Shown one piece after another: positions 17,480-27,806 of a DNA stretch of 64,000 nt (the stretch's first letter is position 1; every line of letters starts with the position of its first letter). The DNA is from Companilactobacillus zhachilii (lineage in GTDB: Bacteria; Bacillota; Bacilli; Lactobacillales; Lactobacillaceae). The stretch lies in assembly GCF_003606365.2 (NCBI RefSeq), contig NZ_CP031933.2, positions 744,001 to 808,000 on the forward strand. The letters run 5' to 3'. The notes beneath the pieces were generated by a model, which had not been told where the DNA came from, did not search any database, and worked only from the letters and a program-made list of their open reading frames with translations. The position numbers were made by a program, and so were the translations under genes.

Positions 17480-19198
17480 TTAATTAATACTAATATCATT
17501 ATCTTTAACAAATTCGTTTGTGGCAACACGATAATAAGTCGTGCCATTTAAATTGATAGTACGGTCGGATTTCCAATCACTGTTGGCTGATAAAGCACGA
17601 TCACCAACTTGTTTACCTGCAGCCGTATATAGATATTTGTAAGTTCCGTGATTAGTTCTTACAGAGCCTTTAAAGTCCTTATATGAATAAACTTGATTAG
17701 CTTTAATCCATTCATTTGTAGCAACTCTTAAGTAATCTTCACCATTAATGGTTACTTTCTTATCGACATACCAATCAGAATTTGAAGCAAGAACTCTATC
17801 TGATATCTTGGTTACTGAACCGGAATCATGACGATTTAGTGACCAAAGTTCAACGTTTGGTTTGTCAGAGTAAGTAGCGATGTTCTCAATTTGTGAAGAT
17901 AGTGGAACTTCTGAGTCATGGTGATTTGTAGAATTGTTATGACTTGCGGTATTGTTGTGGCTTGGGGGAGTGGGTGTGGGATGTTCTTGGCCAGTATAGT
18001 ACATATTTATAGTGTAAGTATCACCAGCATCGTAAGTTCCTTGGAGATTATTCTGTTCGGAAAGAATAGTCTGTGGCAAATTTTCTATATTATCGTACCC
18101 AGAATCTTTGATGTCGTCCACTGTCATTAAGTCATCATCATTTTCTTGAAGAGTAGTTTTATCTTCATCAAATTTCCAGTCGGAAAAAATCTTTGGAAAA
18201 CTTAAATCTGATGGTACTTGTGAAACTCCATCAACGAAAGGAATATCATATTCTTTTGATAAACGATTTTTTTTACCGTTTAAGTAAATGTTTAAAGTTA
18301 ATTTGATGGGATCATAATGCTTTTCTGTAACTCCATATGGGACAAATGTTTCGACACCATTTTTGGTGTCAGATCCGTCATAGAATTCACTTATTGGATG
18401 GTTATTAGGTAACTTAAGGCTGCCACTGGCGGCAGCACCGGTCCCTGTATTTTGCCAACCAGCATATGTGGAGGAGCCATTGGCATTTTGTGTAGGTAGC
18501 ATAACATATTCAACAAACACATTTTTTGGTCCGAATGTAATTTGTTTTAATGTGCTTGGAAAATTAGGATTGCTGCCACGCCCCCCATCTGCATATGGAT
18601 CAACAGATTTCATATTAAAGCTGGAAATATCTAAGCTGGTAAAAGTACTGGAATAAAACATATGACTCATATTAGTCACTTTTGAAGTATCGAAATTAGA
18701 TAAATCAACTTCTTTCATTTGTGTACTTGCAAACATATGTGACATATTCGTAACGTTTGAAGTATTTAGATTTGATAGATCTAACTCTTTCAAATTCGTA
18801 AGGCTATTAAATAAACTTGAACTGTCTGGCGGAGCATAGACACCATTCTTTGAAGCCAGAGAGGTATCTATTTTTGTCACGAGTGCTGCTGAAGAACTAG
18901 TGACTAATTTTCGAGTATCATCTTTGCTAAGAGTTCCGTCCGTTAAATAAACAGTACCTTGATTAGTCAAATAGTAATGAGAAGTTCCATCCAAGCCGCT
19001 GGCAATAACGTTACCCTGAATTCCAGGTGGGGTAGTGTCATCGGTAGGTTGTTGTGGAGTTGGCTGTTCAGTAGTCGTTGTATCAGCAGGGGTAGTTTCA
19101 CCGTGAACTGTGGTCGCGCTACCCAGTAGTAATAAACCTGATGCAATAGTGAGGCTTGAAGTGATAGTTAACTTAAATAATTTCTTATTGATTAACAT
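17480..19198 (-). CDS. BspA-like leucine-rich surface protein with two SLAP domains
   Basis: A 572-residue exported protein. The signal peptide (LFKLTITSSLTIASGLLLLGSA, cleavage near VHG-ET) is followed by a Thr/Pro linker. DUF285/BspA repeats lie at about 130-190 (LKELDLSNLNTSNVTNMSHMF, VDLSNFDTSKVTNMSHMF), then a MucBP-like segment (about 300-385) and a Pro/His/Asn linker. The last 125 residues are two SLAP wall-binding repeats ending in EDYLRVATNEWIKA and TTYYRVATNEFVKD. AAAGGAGG lies 9 bases before ATG 19198. It is likely a wall-attached adhesin; ligand unknown. Confidence 0.85.
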   Translation of the reverse strand: MLINKKLFKLTITSSLTIASGLLLLGSATTVHGETTPADTTTTEQPTPQQPTDDTTPPGIQGNVIASGLDGTSHYYLTNQGTVYLTDGTLSKDDTRKLVTSSSAALVTKIDTSLASKNGVYAPPDSSSLFNSLTNLKELDLSNLNTSNVTNMSHMFASTQMKEVDLSNFDTSKVTNMSHMFYSSTFTSLDISSFNMKSVDPYADGGRGSNPNFPSTLKQITFGPKNVFVEYVMLPTQNANGSSTYAGWQNTGTGAAASGSLKLPNNHPISEFYDGSDTKNGVETFVPYGVTEKHYDPIKLTLNIYLNGKKNRLSKEYDIPFVDGVSQVPSDLSFPKIFSDWKFDEDKTTLQENDDDLMTVDDIKDSGYDNIENLPQTILSEQNNLQGTYDAGDTYTINMYYTGQEHPTPTPPSHNNTASHNNSTNHHDSEVPLSSQIENIATYSDKPNVELWSLNRHDSGSVTKISDRVLASNSDWYVDKKVTINGEDYLRVATNEWIKANQVYSYKDFKGSVRTNHGTYKYLYTAAGKQVGDRALSANSDWKSDRTINLNGTTYYRVATNEFVKDNDISIN

Positions 19199-19520
19199 AA
19201 AAACAATCCTCCTTTATGTTTATACAAGTATCATGTTTATACAGATATTATAATACGTTTTGTATGGAAGAAGTACAGTTAATTAGAGAATTATTTAAAA
19301 CATGTTAACTCTTTCACAAAAGTGGCGAAGGGTAAGCTTTAAAAATTGTACAAGTTTCAAGAACAAAGCTCGAAATTTAAGACTTGCGACGATTCCACAA
19401 AAGTTGTTAATTCGTTAATATTTGAAAAGCATCGTGCATTTATTTTTTGAATTCTAAATTTTCGACAATATAATAGGAAAGTTGTTTAATGTATTCAAAT
19501 TGTATATTAAGGAGAAAAAC
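19199..19520. other. Intergenic region, no gene seen
   Basis: About 320 bases between divergent genes. It should hold both promoters. I see no repeat element, terminator or clear operator in it. Confidence 0.4.
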
Positions 19521-19853
19521 ATGAGCGAACAAACATTACCAGAAGCAATCAATAATTTCGTAAATTACACCAATACAGCCGATTCAGAAAACTTCGTCCA
19601 AACATTTACCACTGATGCAATCTTGAATGATTGGGGAACAGAGTATGAGGGACATGAAGGGATAGCTAGCTGGAATCAAACCGATAATATTGGCAAAAAA
19701 TCACAATTTGAAGTAGTTAATGCCAAAAAAGAAAGCAATAATACATGGATTGTTAATCTAAAAGTGACAGGAAATGGTTTTAATGGGGTGAGTCCATTTA
19801 AGATGGTAGTTAAAGATAATTTGTTGCAAAGTGTTCAAATTTTACCAGATTAA
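19521..19853 (+). CDS. NTF2-like/SnoaL-like small protein
   Basis: A 110-residue cytoplasmic protein of the NTF2-like superfamily. It shows the usual order of two N-terminal helices (LPEAINNFVNYTNTADSENFVQTFTTDAILNDWG) followed by curved beta strands (FEVVNAKKESNNTWIVNLKVTGNGFNGVSPFKMVVKDNLLQSVQIL). Related lactobacillar proteins are annotated as nuclear-transport-factor-2-family or polyketide-cyclase-like, without a known substrate. ATG 19521 is preferred because AAGGAG sits just before it; the longer frame has no ribosome site. Monocistronic. Confidence 0.75.
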   Translation: MSEQTLPEAINNFVNYTNTADSENFVQTFTTDAILNDWGTEYEGHEGIASWNQTDNIGKKSQFEVVNAKKESNNTWIVNLKVTGNGFNGVSPFKMVVKDNLLQSVQILPD

Positions 19854-19926
19854 CTAAAAATGGTTTTTGATTTAAATATTATTTATTAATTAAATTATAT
19901 CCACGGAAAAGGGTTATTAAATTATA

Positions 19927-20105
19927 GTTGAAGAGCGTGCGCGATACAGGCATCAGTGAATGTGTTGTGAGGACGACGAAGGAGTTCTTACAACACGGAC
20001 GTATTTTGAGATTCGCGTACTTTGCGAAGCTCAAAATCGAGCTTGGAGACCTTGGCTCCAAGCGGTCCCACAGCAGACTGTATCGTGCACGCTCTTCAAC
20101 GGCAG
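19927..20105 (-). repeat. Interspersed palindromic element, copy H (divergent subtype)
   Basis: Outer arms GTTGAAGAGCGTGC-CGATACAG pair with CTGTATCG-GCACGCTCTTCAAC (one mismatch). This stem is unrelated in sequence to the common 'CAAGAAA' stems, while the inner hairpins (GTATTTTGAGATTCGCG..., GGAGACCTTGGCTCC) are conserved. Confidence 0.88.
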
Positions 20106-20117
20106 TGAACAAATAAC

Positions 20118-20164
20118 AAAAAAAGCTCGACCAAGAATCCAATCAGGATTAGGTCGAGCTTTTA
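20118..20164. terminator. clpE terminator
   Basis: AAAAGCTCGACC pairs with GGTCGAGCTTTT with an inner ATCC/GGAT stem. On the minus strand it follows the clpE stop by 17 bases. Confidence 0.9.
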
Positions 20165-20180
20165 TCATCAGCACCACTAA

Positions 20181-22379
20181 TTATTGTTCAGTATCAGGTG
20201 CACTATACTTAGAAATTTTAATTTCATCTTTATCGAGATGTGCTTCGAGTTGCTTGTCTTTTGGATGATCCAAGAAGTAGTCAGCAACTTTATCTTCGAT
20301 TTGTTCTTCAATCACACGACGGAGTGGACGAGCACCCATCTTAGGGTTGTGGCCCAAATCAACTAATTTATCTTTGGCATCCTTAGTTACATGAATGCTT
20401 AGACCTTGATCGGCAATCATCTTGTTAGTATCTGCCAACATTAGATCAACGATATGTAATAGGTTGTCTTTGGTTAGAGAATTGAATTCAACGATACCAT
20501 CGAAACGGTTCAAGAATTCAGGTTTAAAGAATTCTGACAAACGATTCATAATTGAGTTTGTCGTACCATTTGCTTCAGCACCGAAACCAACGTTAGCTTC
20601 TTGCATACCTTGTCCGGCGTTAGAAGTCATAATAATGATAGTATCCTTGAAACTGACAGTTCTACCTTGAGAATCCGTTAAACGGCCATCATCGAGAATT
20701 TGCAAGAACATATGCATAACATCTGGGTGAGCCTTTTCAATTTCATCTAGCAAAATCAAACTGTATGGATTACGACGAACTTTTTCAGTCAATTGACCAG
20801 CTTCTTCGTAACCAACATACCCTGGAGGCGAACCAATCAACTTAGAAACTGAATGTTTCTCCATGTATTCAGACATGTCAAAACGAATCATTGAATCCTC
20901 AGAACCAAATAGTTCTAGGGCAAGTTGTTTAGCAAGTTCAGTCTTACCAACACCAGTAGGTCCTACGAATAGGAAGGAACCGATTGGACGACCAGACTTA
21001 TTGAAACCAACACGGTTACGACGAATAGCACGAGCTACATCACCGACAGCCTTGTCTTGACCAATAATGTGACCTTTCAAATCTGATTCCAAGTTCTTCA
21101 ATTGAGCTTGTTCATTTGATTGAAGTTCACCAACTGGAATATTAGTCTTTTCTTCAATAATCTTTTCGATTTCCTTGTCAGTTACAATATTTTGACCAGC
21201 AGGTTCATCTTTGTTGTCATTCTTCATATTTTGGAATTTAGTAACTTGATCACGATAGTAGGCAGCTTTTTCGTAATCTTCATTACGAAGGGCAGCTTGC
21301 TTTTGCACTTCAGCGTCAGAAATCTTGTTATCTAAATCTTCCATATCGACGTGATTGATTTGCAAGTTCTTCTTTGAACCAGCTTCATCAATCAAATCGA
21401 TAGCCTTATCAGGCAAGAATCTATCTTGAATGTAACGAGCTGATAACTCAGCAGCAGCTGTAATAGCTTCATTAGAATATTTTACATGATGATAGTCTTC
21501 ATATTTAGGTTGGAGACCCTTCAAGATTTGGACTGTTTCCTTAACTGTAGGTTCATTAACTTGAACCGGTTGGAGACGGCGTTCCAAAGCTGAATCTTTT
21601 TCGATTGTCCGATATTCATTTAAGGTAGTTGCACCAACAAGTTGAAGTTCGCCACGGGCTAGGGCAGGTTTCAAAACGTTCCCAGCGTCCATACCACCTT
21701 CAGCGTTACCAGCACCAACAATTTCATGGATTTCATCTATAAATAGGATAATATCTTTTTGTTTTTGAAGTTCGTTGATCAATTGTTGCATTCTTTGTTC
21801 AAATTGACCACGAACGCCGGTACCTTGAACAAGTGAAACAACATCAAGACGAATTACACGTTTGTGTTGTAACTTTTCAGGTACATCACCATCGACGATC
21901 TTTTGAGCAAGACCTTCGACAACGGCTGTTTTACCAACACCTGCTTCACCAATTAATACAGGGTTATTTTTAGTTCTTCTATTTAATATTTCAATTACAC
22001 GACTGATTTCTTTGTCACGACCAATTACTGGGTCGATTTGTCCTTTTTTAGCAAGGGCTGTTAGATCGACACCGTATTGATCTAAGACTCCGTTACCTCG
22101 AGGTCTGCGGCCATTACCATTGCCGTTACCTGTTTGAGTTTGGGGACCTTGTTGCTCGAAAGCATTAGGTTGTTGTCCGCCATTCAAAGCGTTGAACAAG
22201 TCTTCAAAACTAGAAAATCCACCGTTTGGATTTTGTGCCATATTATTCATACCTTCGTTAGCTTGATTTCTTAACTTTTGATAACAGTCTTGGCAGAGAT
22301 TGATTTCCGTCCTTTGACCATTAACACTTGTATAAAGATGAATTGTTGCTTCATTTTTATGACAATTTTGACATAACAT
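20181..22379 (-). CDS. clpE: ClpE, AAA+ unfoldase of the Clp protease
   Basis: A 732-residue HSP100 ATPase that unfolds damaged proteins for ClpP. The ClpE mark is an N-terminal zinc finger (C3xxC6...C29xxC32, LCQNCHKN and LCQDCYQ). Next come a Gly/Asn/Gln-rich linker, the first AAA+ module with Walker A GEAGVGKT, a UVR-like coiled segment ([15 protein letters not shown]), and the second module with [11 protein letters not shown] 22379 is chosen over GTG 22385 because AAAGGTGG is correctly spaced only from the ATG. A CIRCE element upstream points to HrcA control; no CtsR heptads are seen. Confidence 0.95.
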   Translation of the reverse strand: MLCQNCHKNEATIHLYTSVNGQRTEINLCQDCYQKLRNQANEGMNNMAQNPNGGFSSFEDLFNALNGGQQPNAFEQQGPQTQTGNGNGNGRRPRGNGVLDQYGVDLTALAKKGQIDPVIGRDKEISRVIEILNRRTKNNPVLIGEAGVGKTAVVEGLAQKIVDGDVPEKLQHKRVIRLDVVSLVQGTGVRGQFEQRMQQLINELQKQKDIILFIDEIHEIVGAGNAEGGMDAGNVLKPALARGELQLVGATTLNEYRTIEKDSALERRLQPVQVNEPTVKETVQILKGLQPKYEDYHHVKYSNEAITAAAELSARYIQDRFLPDKAIDLIDEAGSKKNLQINHVDMEDLDNKISDAEVQKQAALRNEDYEKAAYYRDQVTKFQNMKNDNKDEPAGQNIVTDKEIEKIIEEKTNIPVGELQSNEQAQLKNLESDLKGHIIGQDKAVGDVARAIRRNRVGFNKSGRPIGSFLFVGPTGVGKTELAKQLALELFGSEDSMIRFDMSEYMEKHSVSKLIGSPPGYVGYEEAGQLTEKVRRNPYSLILLDEIEKAHPDVMHMFLQILDDGRLTDSQGRTVSFKDTIIIMTSNAGQGMQEANVGFGAEANGTTNSIMNRLSEFFKPEFLNRFDGIVEFNSLTKDNLLHIVDLMLADTNKMIADQGLSIHVTKDAKDKLVDLGHNPKMGARPLRRVIEEQIEDKVADYFLDHPKDKQLEAHLDKDEIKISKYSAPDTEQ

Positions 22380-22426
22380 TCGCACCCCACCTTTCCTTAA
22401 TCACAGGATACAACGGTAGTATATAA

Positions 22427-22453
22427 TTAGCACTCGAGTAATGCAAGTGCTAA
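22427..22453. promoter_or_regulatory. CIRCE element (HrcA operator) of clpE
   Basis: TTAGCACTC-N9-AAGTGCTAA, matching the CIRCE consensus TTAGCACTC-N9-GAGTGCTAA with one change. It lies 48 bases upstream of the clpE start. Confidence 0.9.
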
Positions 22454-22557
22454 GTCTTGAAAATTTTTAAAAATTATCAATTTAATAGTAGGAAAAATTA
22501 ATTTTTCAAATTTATGTGAAAAAGATTGATAATATAAACGCTTTCAGGCTCTAGCGT

Positions 22558-22571
22558 TGTAAGCGTTAAAC
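22558..22571. promoter_or_regulatory. Possible cre site upstream of ptsHI
   Basis: TGTAAGCGTTAAAC matches the cre consensus at 12 of 14 bases. An inverted pair AACGCT...AGCGTT lies just before it (22538-22558). It is about 135 bases upstream of ptsH; weak evidence. Confidence 0.3.
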
Positions 22572-22706
22572 GTCTTATCGCTCTTGACTTATCTAAAGGT
22601 TTTTTGGACAAAGCCCTTGTGAAAATTTAAAGATAATGGTAAATTAATTAGTGAATATTTGTAGTGTTACTACAGAATTTTATAATTATATGGTGAGGTA
22701 TTTATT

Positions 22707-22973
22707 ATGGAAAAGAAAGAATTTCACATTATTGCAGAAACAGGAATCCACGCACGTCCAGCTACTATGTTGGTACAAACAGCAAGTAAATTTAGCTCAG
22801 ATATTAACATTGAATTCTCTGGTAAATCAGTAAACTTGAAGTCAATCATGGGTGTTATGTCACTTGGTGTTGGCCAAGGTGCTGACGTTACAATCACAGC
22901 TGATGGTGACGACGCTGCTGATGCAGTTGCAGCTATTGCTGATACTATGACAAAAGAAGGTTTGGCAGAATAA
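22707..22973 (+). CDS. ptsH: HPr, phosphocarrier protein of the PTS
   Basis: An 88-residue HPr. H15 (motif [11 protein letters not shown]) accepts phosphate from Enzyme I. S46 ([10 protein letters not shown]) is the site for HPr kinase/phosphorylase, which in Firmicutes makes HPr the CcpA co-effector. GGTGAGG lies 10 bases before ATG 22707. The stop overlaps the ptsI start by one base (TAATG), so the two are translationally coupled. Confidence 0.98.
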   Translation: MEKKEFHIIAETGIHARPATMLVQTASKFSSDINIEFSGKSVNLKSIMGVMSLGVGQGADVTITADGDDAADAVAAIADTMTKEGLAE

Positions 22974-24694
22974 TGGTTAAGACTATTAAGGGAATTGCAG
23001 CCAGTGATGGTATCGCTACTGCTGAAGCATACCTTTTAGTTCAACCAGATTTGTCTTTCACAAAGAAGAGTATTTCAGATGCTGATGCCGAAGTTAGTCG
23101 TCTTAAAGATGCTATTTCTACATCAGATGACGAATTAACAAAGATCAGAGATATCGCTAAAGAGTCTCTAGGTGAAGAAGAAGCTCAAGTTTTTGATGCT
23201 CACAAGATGATTTTGGCTGATCCAGAATTTACGGGTGCAGTTGAACAAGAAGTTAAAGATAATAGTGTTAATGCAGAACAAGCATTGCACGATGTATCAG
23301 AAAACTTCATTTCTATTTTTGAGGGAATGACAGACAATCCTTATATGCAAGAAAGAGCCGCTGATGTACGTGATGTTACAAAGCGTGTTATGGCTCACTT
23401 GCTAGGTGTTTCACTTCCAAACCCAGCATTGATCGACCATGATGTCGTTATTGTTGCGCACGATTTGACACCAAGTGACACAGCTCAATTGAACAGCTAT
23501 GTTAAGGGATTTGTTACTGATATCGGTGGTCGTACAGCCCACTCAGCTATTATGGCACGTTCACTAGAACTACCAGCTGTTGTTGGTACTGATACAATTA
23601 CTACTGATGTTAAAGAAGGAGACACAGTTATCGTTGATGGTTTGAACGGTGCTGCTATCGTTGATCCTTCAGATAGTGACATCAAACACTATCAAGAATT
23701 AGCTAAGAATTTTGCTGACGAAAAAGCAGAATGGGAAAAATTAAAGGACGAACCTTCAGTTACTGCTGATGGCAAGCACTTTGATATTGCAGCTAATATC
23801 GGTACACCTGATGATCTCCAAGGTGTTATTGACAATGGTGCCGAAGGTATCGGTTTGTATCGTACAGAATTCTTGTACATGCAATCAGAAAGTCTTCCAA
23901 CTGAAGAAGATCAATTCAAGGCCTACAAGAAGGTTCTTGAAGGTATGAATGGTAAGCCAGTCGTTGTCCGTACTATGGATATCGGTGGTGACAAACACCT
24001 TCCTTACTTACCACTACCTGAAGAAATGAACCCATTCTTAGGTTACCGTGCTATCCGTATCAGTTTGGATAGACAAGAAATCTTTAGAACTCAACTAAGA
24101 GCTTTGCTACGTGCATCTGCTTTTGGTAAGTTACGTATCATGTTCCCAATGATTGGTACTTTGCAAGAATTTAGAGATGCTAAGAAGGTCTTTGAAGAAG
24201 AAAAGGCTAAGTTAGTTAAAGATGGCGTTGAAGTTTCAGACAGCATTCAATTAGGAATGATGATGGAAGTTCCAGCCGCTGCCGTTCTTGCAGACCAATT
24301 TGCTAAAGAAGTTGACTTCTTCAGTATTGGTACAAACGACTTGATTCAATATACTATGGCTGCTGATCGTGGTAATGAACATGTTTCATACCTTTACCAA
24401 CCATATAACCCTTCAATCTTGAGATTGATCAAACACGTTATTGAATCAGCTCATAAAGAAGGCAAATGGGCCGGCATGTGTGGTGAAGCCGCTGGTGACA
24501 ACACAATGCTTCCATTGCTATTGAGCATGGGTCTAGATGAATACTCAATGAGTGCTACATCAGTTCTTCGTGTAAGAAGCTTGATGAAGAAGTTGAGTAC
24601 TAAGGATCTTGCTACATTGGCTGATCGTGCTGTTAACGAATCAATCACTAATGAAGATAACAAGAAACTTGTTGAAGAATACTTGAACAAGTAA
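22973..24694 (+). CDS. ptsI: Enzyme I, PTS phosphoenolpyruvate-protein phosphotransferase
   Basis: A 573-residue protein that takes phosphate from PEP and passes it to HPr. It has an N-terminal HPr-binding domain, the phosphohistidine loop [21 protein letters not shown] with H190, and the C-terminal PEP-binding barrel with [30 protein letters not shown] and the GMCGEAAGD cysteine loop. Full family length. Codons are strongly biased (GTT, GCT, CGT), as for a highly expressed gene. It ends the ptsHI operon, with a terminator 12 bases after the stop. Confidence 0.98.
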   Translation: MVKTIKGIAASDGIATAEAYLLVQPDLSFTKKSISDADAEVSRLKDAISTSDDELTKIRDIAKESLGEEEAQVFDAHKMILADPEFTGAVEQEVKDNSVNAEQALHDVSENFISIFEGMTDNPYMQERAADVRDVTKRVMAHLLGVSLPNPALIDHDVVIVAHDLTPSDTAQLNSYVKGFVTDIGGRTAHSAIMARSLELPAVVGTDTITTDVKEGDTVIVDGLNGAAIVDPSDSDIKHYQELAKNFADEKAEWEKLKDEPSVTADGKHFDIAANIGTPDDLQGVIDNGAEGIGLYRTEFLYMQSESLPTEEDQFKAYKKVLEGMNGKPVVVRTMDIGGDKHLPYLPLPEEMNPFLGYRAIRISLDRQEIFRTQLRALLRASAFGKLRIMFPMIGTLQEFRDAKKVFEEEKAKLVKDGVEVSDSIQLGMMMEVPAAAVLADQFAKEVDFFSIGTNDLIQYTMAADRGNEHVSYLYQPYNPSILRLIKHVIESAHKEGKWAGMCGEAAGDNTMLPLLLSMGLDEYSMSATSVLRVRSLMKKLSTKDLATLADRAVNESITNEDNKKLVEEYLNK

Positions 24695-24705
24695 TAATGT
24701 AAATT

Positions 24706-24740
24706 AAAAGAGACTTGCAGGGATGCAGGCCTCTTTTTTT
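24706..24740 (+). terminator. ptsHI terminator
   Basis: AAAAGAG-C-TGCA pairs with TGCA-GCCTCTTTTTTT. It is followed at once by palindromic element copy I. Confidence 0.85.
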
Positions 24741-24919
24741 ATGCCGCTTCCAGGGACAAGAAATTTTGGTCGCTATGGGGACCGGCTCGAGCCAGGGTCT
24801 CGACCCTCGATTTTGAACTTCGCAAAGTACGCGAAGTTCAAAATTCGTCCCGTGGTGTAAGCACTAAAGTGCTAACGCCACCGTCACAGCGACCAAAATT
24901 TCTTGTTCCTTACAGCTAG
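24741..24919 (+). repeat. Interspersed palindromic element, copy I
   Basis: Full-length copy, ATGCCGCTTCC to CTAG. Arms ACAAGAAATTTTGGTCGCT and AGCGACCAAAATTTCTTGT are perfect. It begins directly at the end of the ptsHI terminator. Confidence 0.92.
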
Positions 24920-25067
24920 TTATTTGTCAGTAGATAACCATTTTTTACAATAAATATATTGGAGAAGTTCAGAATATATCTATATTTTAGATTGACTAAA
25001 TCATCAATAAAACTTGTCTTTGTGGTAACCTTTTCGTATGAACACTAAATGATTAGGGGATTATTGA

Positions 25068-25229
25068 ATGACAAAATATCGGTGGCAAGCTAGTGTTCTG
25101 ATTTTAGTTACTTTCATGCTTGGTTGTAATGAATTTATGGTCGTCGGGGTGCTTTCGGATATTGCCCAATCTTTATCGGTAACTGTTGCAACGGCGGGGT
25201 ACTTGGTGGAGCAACAGTTGATGCTTTAG
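25068..25229 (+). pseudogene. Remnant of an MFS drug-efflux-type transporter
   Basis: A 53-codon frame beginning MTKYRWQASVLILVTFMLG and running through NEFMVVGVLSDIAQSLSV, the typical first helix of DHA1-family efflux pumps. It then breaks at GGTGGAGCAACAG. In another frame the following DNA reads GGATVDALELIIIIVLNKMI, like the last helix of such a pump. So the middle, about 1 kb, seems deleted. Family pumps are near 390-400 residues. The remnant runs in frame into the next gene's leader. Confidence 0.75.
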
Positions 25230-25285
25230 AGTTAATTATTATAATCGTGTTGAATAAAATGATTGCTCATCATAGGGGGAGAATT

Positions 25286-25810
25286 ATGATTACTTTTAGA
25301 TTGATTGTCACAGCAGTGTTAATAATTATTGCACTACCAATGTATGTCATTGGACTTAAAAACGTACGAAAATCAGGAAAAGCTAAAAGAAATATTGGTG
25401 ATATTAATGCTTGGAAGATATCAACCGAACTGGCTAAAAAATATCCAGAGGAGTATAGGCTGATAAAAAAAGAGTCAATGTCAGTAGGATGGTCATTGAT
25501 ACTAATGCTTTTCATCATGGGTGCTATTATTGCTGGTTGCTATACTGACATTGAATATCAAGATCCGACAATCGTTAGAGTGAGTTGCCTAATAGCAATT
25601 ATAGTAACTGTATTTTTGATGTTCTTTTTGAGAAAATTATTGAAGTTAAGGTTAAAGATTGAAACCAATTTTAAAGAATCTGCTGATGAAGAAAATTTGC
25701 CAATAATTTCTGAATATATAGCTATAAATCGGGTGGCATTGAAAGGCTCTAAATATACATCATTGTCATTTTTGTTGATTTTTATAGTTATATTAGTTGT
25801 TTTTGCATAG
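25286..25810 (+). CDS. Four-helix membrane protein, unknown
   Basis: A 174-residue membrane protein with helices near residues 2-22, 69-90, 101-120 and 154-173. A conserved-looking soluble stretch between the first two reads VRKSGKAKRNIGDINAWKISTELAKKYPEEY. ATG 25286 is preferred because AGGGGG lies 6 bases before it; the open frame upstream is the tail of the MFS remnant. I do not recognise a family, though SdpI-like proteins have a similar layout. It ends about 70 bases before the ZTP riboswitch. Confidence 0.6.
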   Translation: MITFRLIVTAVLIIIALPMYVIGLKNVRKSGKAKRNIGDINAWKISTELAKKYPEEYRLIKKESMSVGWSLILMLFIMGAIIAGCYTDIEYQDPTIVRVSCLIAIIVTVFLMFFLRKLLKLRLKIETNFKESADEENLPIISEYIAINRVALKGSKYTSLSFLLIFIVILVVFA

Positions 25811-25880
25811 ATTTTTAGTTAATTCATTAATCGTTTAAAATCCGTTGACTTAATTTTTTTGATTTGTTACTTTTTTATTG

Positions 25881-25951
25881 AACTATACGACTGGCGAATG
25901 TAGAAATAACTACAAGGAAGTATAGTTAATGCTAGCCGATCGCCTGGGCAT
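25881..25951 (+). ncRNA. ZTP (pfl) riboswitch
   Basis: The two invariant blocks are present: CGACTGGCGAA (25888-25898) and TCGCCTGGGCA (25940-25950). P1 is AACTATA/TATAGTT (25881-25887 with 25921-25927), P2 is TGTAG/CTACA (25899-25903 with 25910-25914), and P3 is ATGCT with GGCAT-side pairing. The pseudoknot GGCGA/TCGCC (25893-25897 with 25940-25944) is perfect. The family binds the purine/folate-stress alarmone ZMP or ZTP. The P3 3' strand overlaps the terminator 5' strand, so ligand binding should prevent termination and turn on the ABC operon. Confidence 0.82.
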
Positions 25952-25974
25952 CTCTTTTTAGAGATGCTTTTTTT
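25948..25974 (+). terminator. Expression-platform terminator of the ZTP riboswitch
   Basis: GCATCTC-TTTTTA-GAGATGC followed by seven T. Its 5' arm overlaps the GGGCAT needed for riboswitch P3, so the two folds are mutually exclusive. Confidence 0.85.
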
Positions 25975-26004
25975 GTCCCCAAAAAATGAAACGGAGGAGA
26001 AAAT

Positions 26005-26988
26005 TTGGACATTTTGTTTTCGAACATTTCTAAAGAGTATCGAGTAAAAAAGCAACAAGCTAGTCTTTTTCAAGATTTGTTTAATCGTAAGTATAGTGAA
26101 AAAGTGGCTTTGAAGGATGTCAGTTTTCAAGTTAACAAAGGTGAAGTGGTAGGATATATCGGACCAAATGGTGCTGGTAAGTCAACAACGATAAAAATCA
26201 TGACGGGTATTTTAAAACCAACTCAGGGGACTTGTCGTATTTTGGGTGTTGATCCGATGGAAAATCGCATGCAATTTGTCAAAAGAGTTGGAGTTGTTTT
26301 TGGCAATCGTTCCAACCTAATGTGGGATTTACCAGTAATTGATTCTTTTAATATGATGCAAAAGATTTACAAGATTCCACGAGTGGATTTTTTAGATAAC
26401 CTTCATGAATTAGTGACTTTAATGAATGTTAAGAATTTCTTGAGTACGCCAGTAAGACAACTTAGCTTGGGGCAACAAATGCGATGCGAAATTATCGTGG
26501 CACTGTTACATTCCCCTGAGATTTTATTTTTGGATGAGCCAACCTTAGGTTTAGATGCTCGCTCTAAAATTGCCGTCCATCAATTTATTAAGAAAATAAA
26601 TGAAGAAAAAAATTTAACGGTTGTTTTAACTACTCATGACATGGGTGATATTGAGGCACTAACTAGTCGGGCCATTATTATTGGTAAAGGTAGTAAATTG
26701 TTTGACGGTGATTTTAGTAGCATCAAAGATAAATATCAGCAATATAAAAAAGTCAGAATTGAAATTAACCAATTAAATCAAATTGATGAAGTGGTATCTC
26801 AAATTAAAAACGATTTTAATTGCGAGTTAATGACCATAAGTGCTAATGAAATAGTCGTTGGTATTAAAAATGATTTTGAACGGTTAATTCAATTTATTGT
26901 TAATACTGAGACAATTGATAACTATCAAGTTCAATCGCTCAATATTGAGGAAATTATTGCTCGTTACTATTCCGAATTAGACATCTAA
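26005..26988 (+). CDS. ABC-2 exporter ATP-binding protein, ZTP-riboswitch controlled
   Basis: A 327-residue ATPase. The start is TTG 26005, with GGAGGAG 6 bases upstream. Walker A GPNGAGKST, signature LSLGQQMR, Walker B ILFLDEPTLGLD and the H-loop TTHDM are all intact. It belongs to the group that pairs with two DUF990-type (ABC-2) permeases, as found here. The first of three genes in an operon, it follows the riboswitch terminator by 30 bases. The exported substrate is unknown. Riboswitch control suggests something tied to folate or one-carbon stress, or a compound that provokes it. Confidence 0.9.
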   Translation: MDILFSNISKEYRVKKQQASLFQDLFNRKYSEKVALKDVSFQVNKGEVVGYIGPNGAGKSTTIKIMTGILKPTQGTCRILGVDPMENRMQFVKRVGVVFGNRSNLMWDLPVIDSFNMMQKIYKIPRVDFLDNLHELVTLMNVKNFLSTPVRQLSLGQQMRCEIIVALLHSPEILFLDEPTLGLDARSKIAVHQFIKKINEEKNLTVVLTTHDMGDIEALTSRAIIIGKGSKLFDGDFSSIKDKYQQYKKVRIEINQLNQIDEVVSQIKNDFNCELMTISANEIVVGIKNDFERLIQFIVNTETIDNYQVQSLNIEEIIARYYSELDI

Positions 26989-27010
26989 TGAAAAGGTTGT
27001 GAGGAAAACT

Positions 27011-27802
27011 ATGTATAAGAGTGTTTTTAGTTATCGAATTAAGCAATTATGGCAGTATAAATTTGCGCTAATTTCCTCGTTACCACTGTACTTGATTAGA
27101 GGATTTCTGACCATTTCAATTTTGATGGCTTTCAATAAATTAACATCTTCATCAGGTCAAGTTCGTGGACTAGTTAATTATGTTTGGATACAAACTTGCT
27201 TTGCACCTTTTGTATCAGCGTGGGTTATTGACAGTGATTTGAATAACGTTATTAAAACTGGCGATATTGCTTATGAATATATGAAACCGGTAGATTTATA
27301 TTGGTCGTGGTTTATGCGGTTGATTTCGCAACGCCTCTTCACAGGAATGGTATCTAGTATTCCTATTTTATTGTTGGTTAGTTTTTTTCCAAAGCCTTAT
27401 GCACTGACAGTACAGATATCGGATGGAAAAATCATCTTGTTTGTTGTGGCTATAGGTTTGGCATTAATTTTGAATACTGTTTTATCGCTACTTGTTTACA
27501 TTTCAATTTTTCATACTTTTTCAATCACAGGATCGTTGCTTATTTTTGGTTCTATTATGGAATTCTTAGGTGGACTAGTTATTCCATTTTCTTTGTTTCC
27601 CGAGAATATGAAAAATGTGTTAAATTTATTGCCATTTAAATATGGCATTGCCTACCCCATACAATTATTTAATGGGAAGACAATTTCTGCTGAGAATTTA
27701 ACGGGTATTATATTTCAATTATTTTGGATAGCCGTCGTGATACTACTAGGCCGGGAATGGCTGAAAAGGGATATCAAACATATTGTTGTGCAAGGGGGAT
27801 AA
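27011..27802 (+). CDS. ABC-2 family permease subunit 1
   Basis: A 263-residue six-helix permease. ATG 27011 (GAGGAAA 6 bases upstream) is chosen over GTG 26999. It starts YKSVFSYRIKQLWQYKFALISSLPLYLIRGFL. A block VIDSDLNNVIKTGDIAYEYMKPVDLYWSW (part shown) matches the DUF990/ABC2_membrane_6 type '(G)xIxxxLxRPxxxxx' region. The last helices include GGLVIPFSLFPENMKNVLNLLPFKY, common to this family. It lies 22 bases after the ATPase and just ahead of a second permease, so the transporter is probably a heterodimer. Confidence 0.85.
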   Translation: MYKSVFSYRIKQLWQYKFALISSLPLYLIRGFLTISILMAFNKLTSSSGQVRGLVNYVWIQTCFAPFVSAWVIDSDLNNVIKTGDIAYEYMKPVDLYWSWFMRLISQRLFTGMVSSIPILLLVSFFPKPYALTVQISDGKIILFVVAIGLALILNTVLSLLVYISIFHTFSITGSLLIFGSIMEFLGGLVIPFSLFPENMKNVLNLLPFKYGIAYPIQLFNGKTISAENLTGIIFQLFWIAVVILLGREWLKRDIKHIVVQGG

Positions 27803-27806
27803 CGAA

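Noticed and set aside
22380..22706. CtsR heptads (GGTCAAA repeats) before clpE
   Set aside because: None found; the only heat-shock operator is CIRCE.
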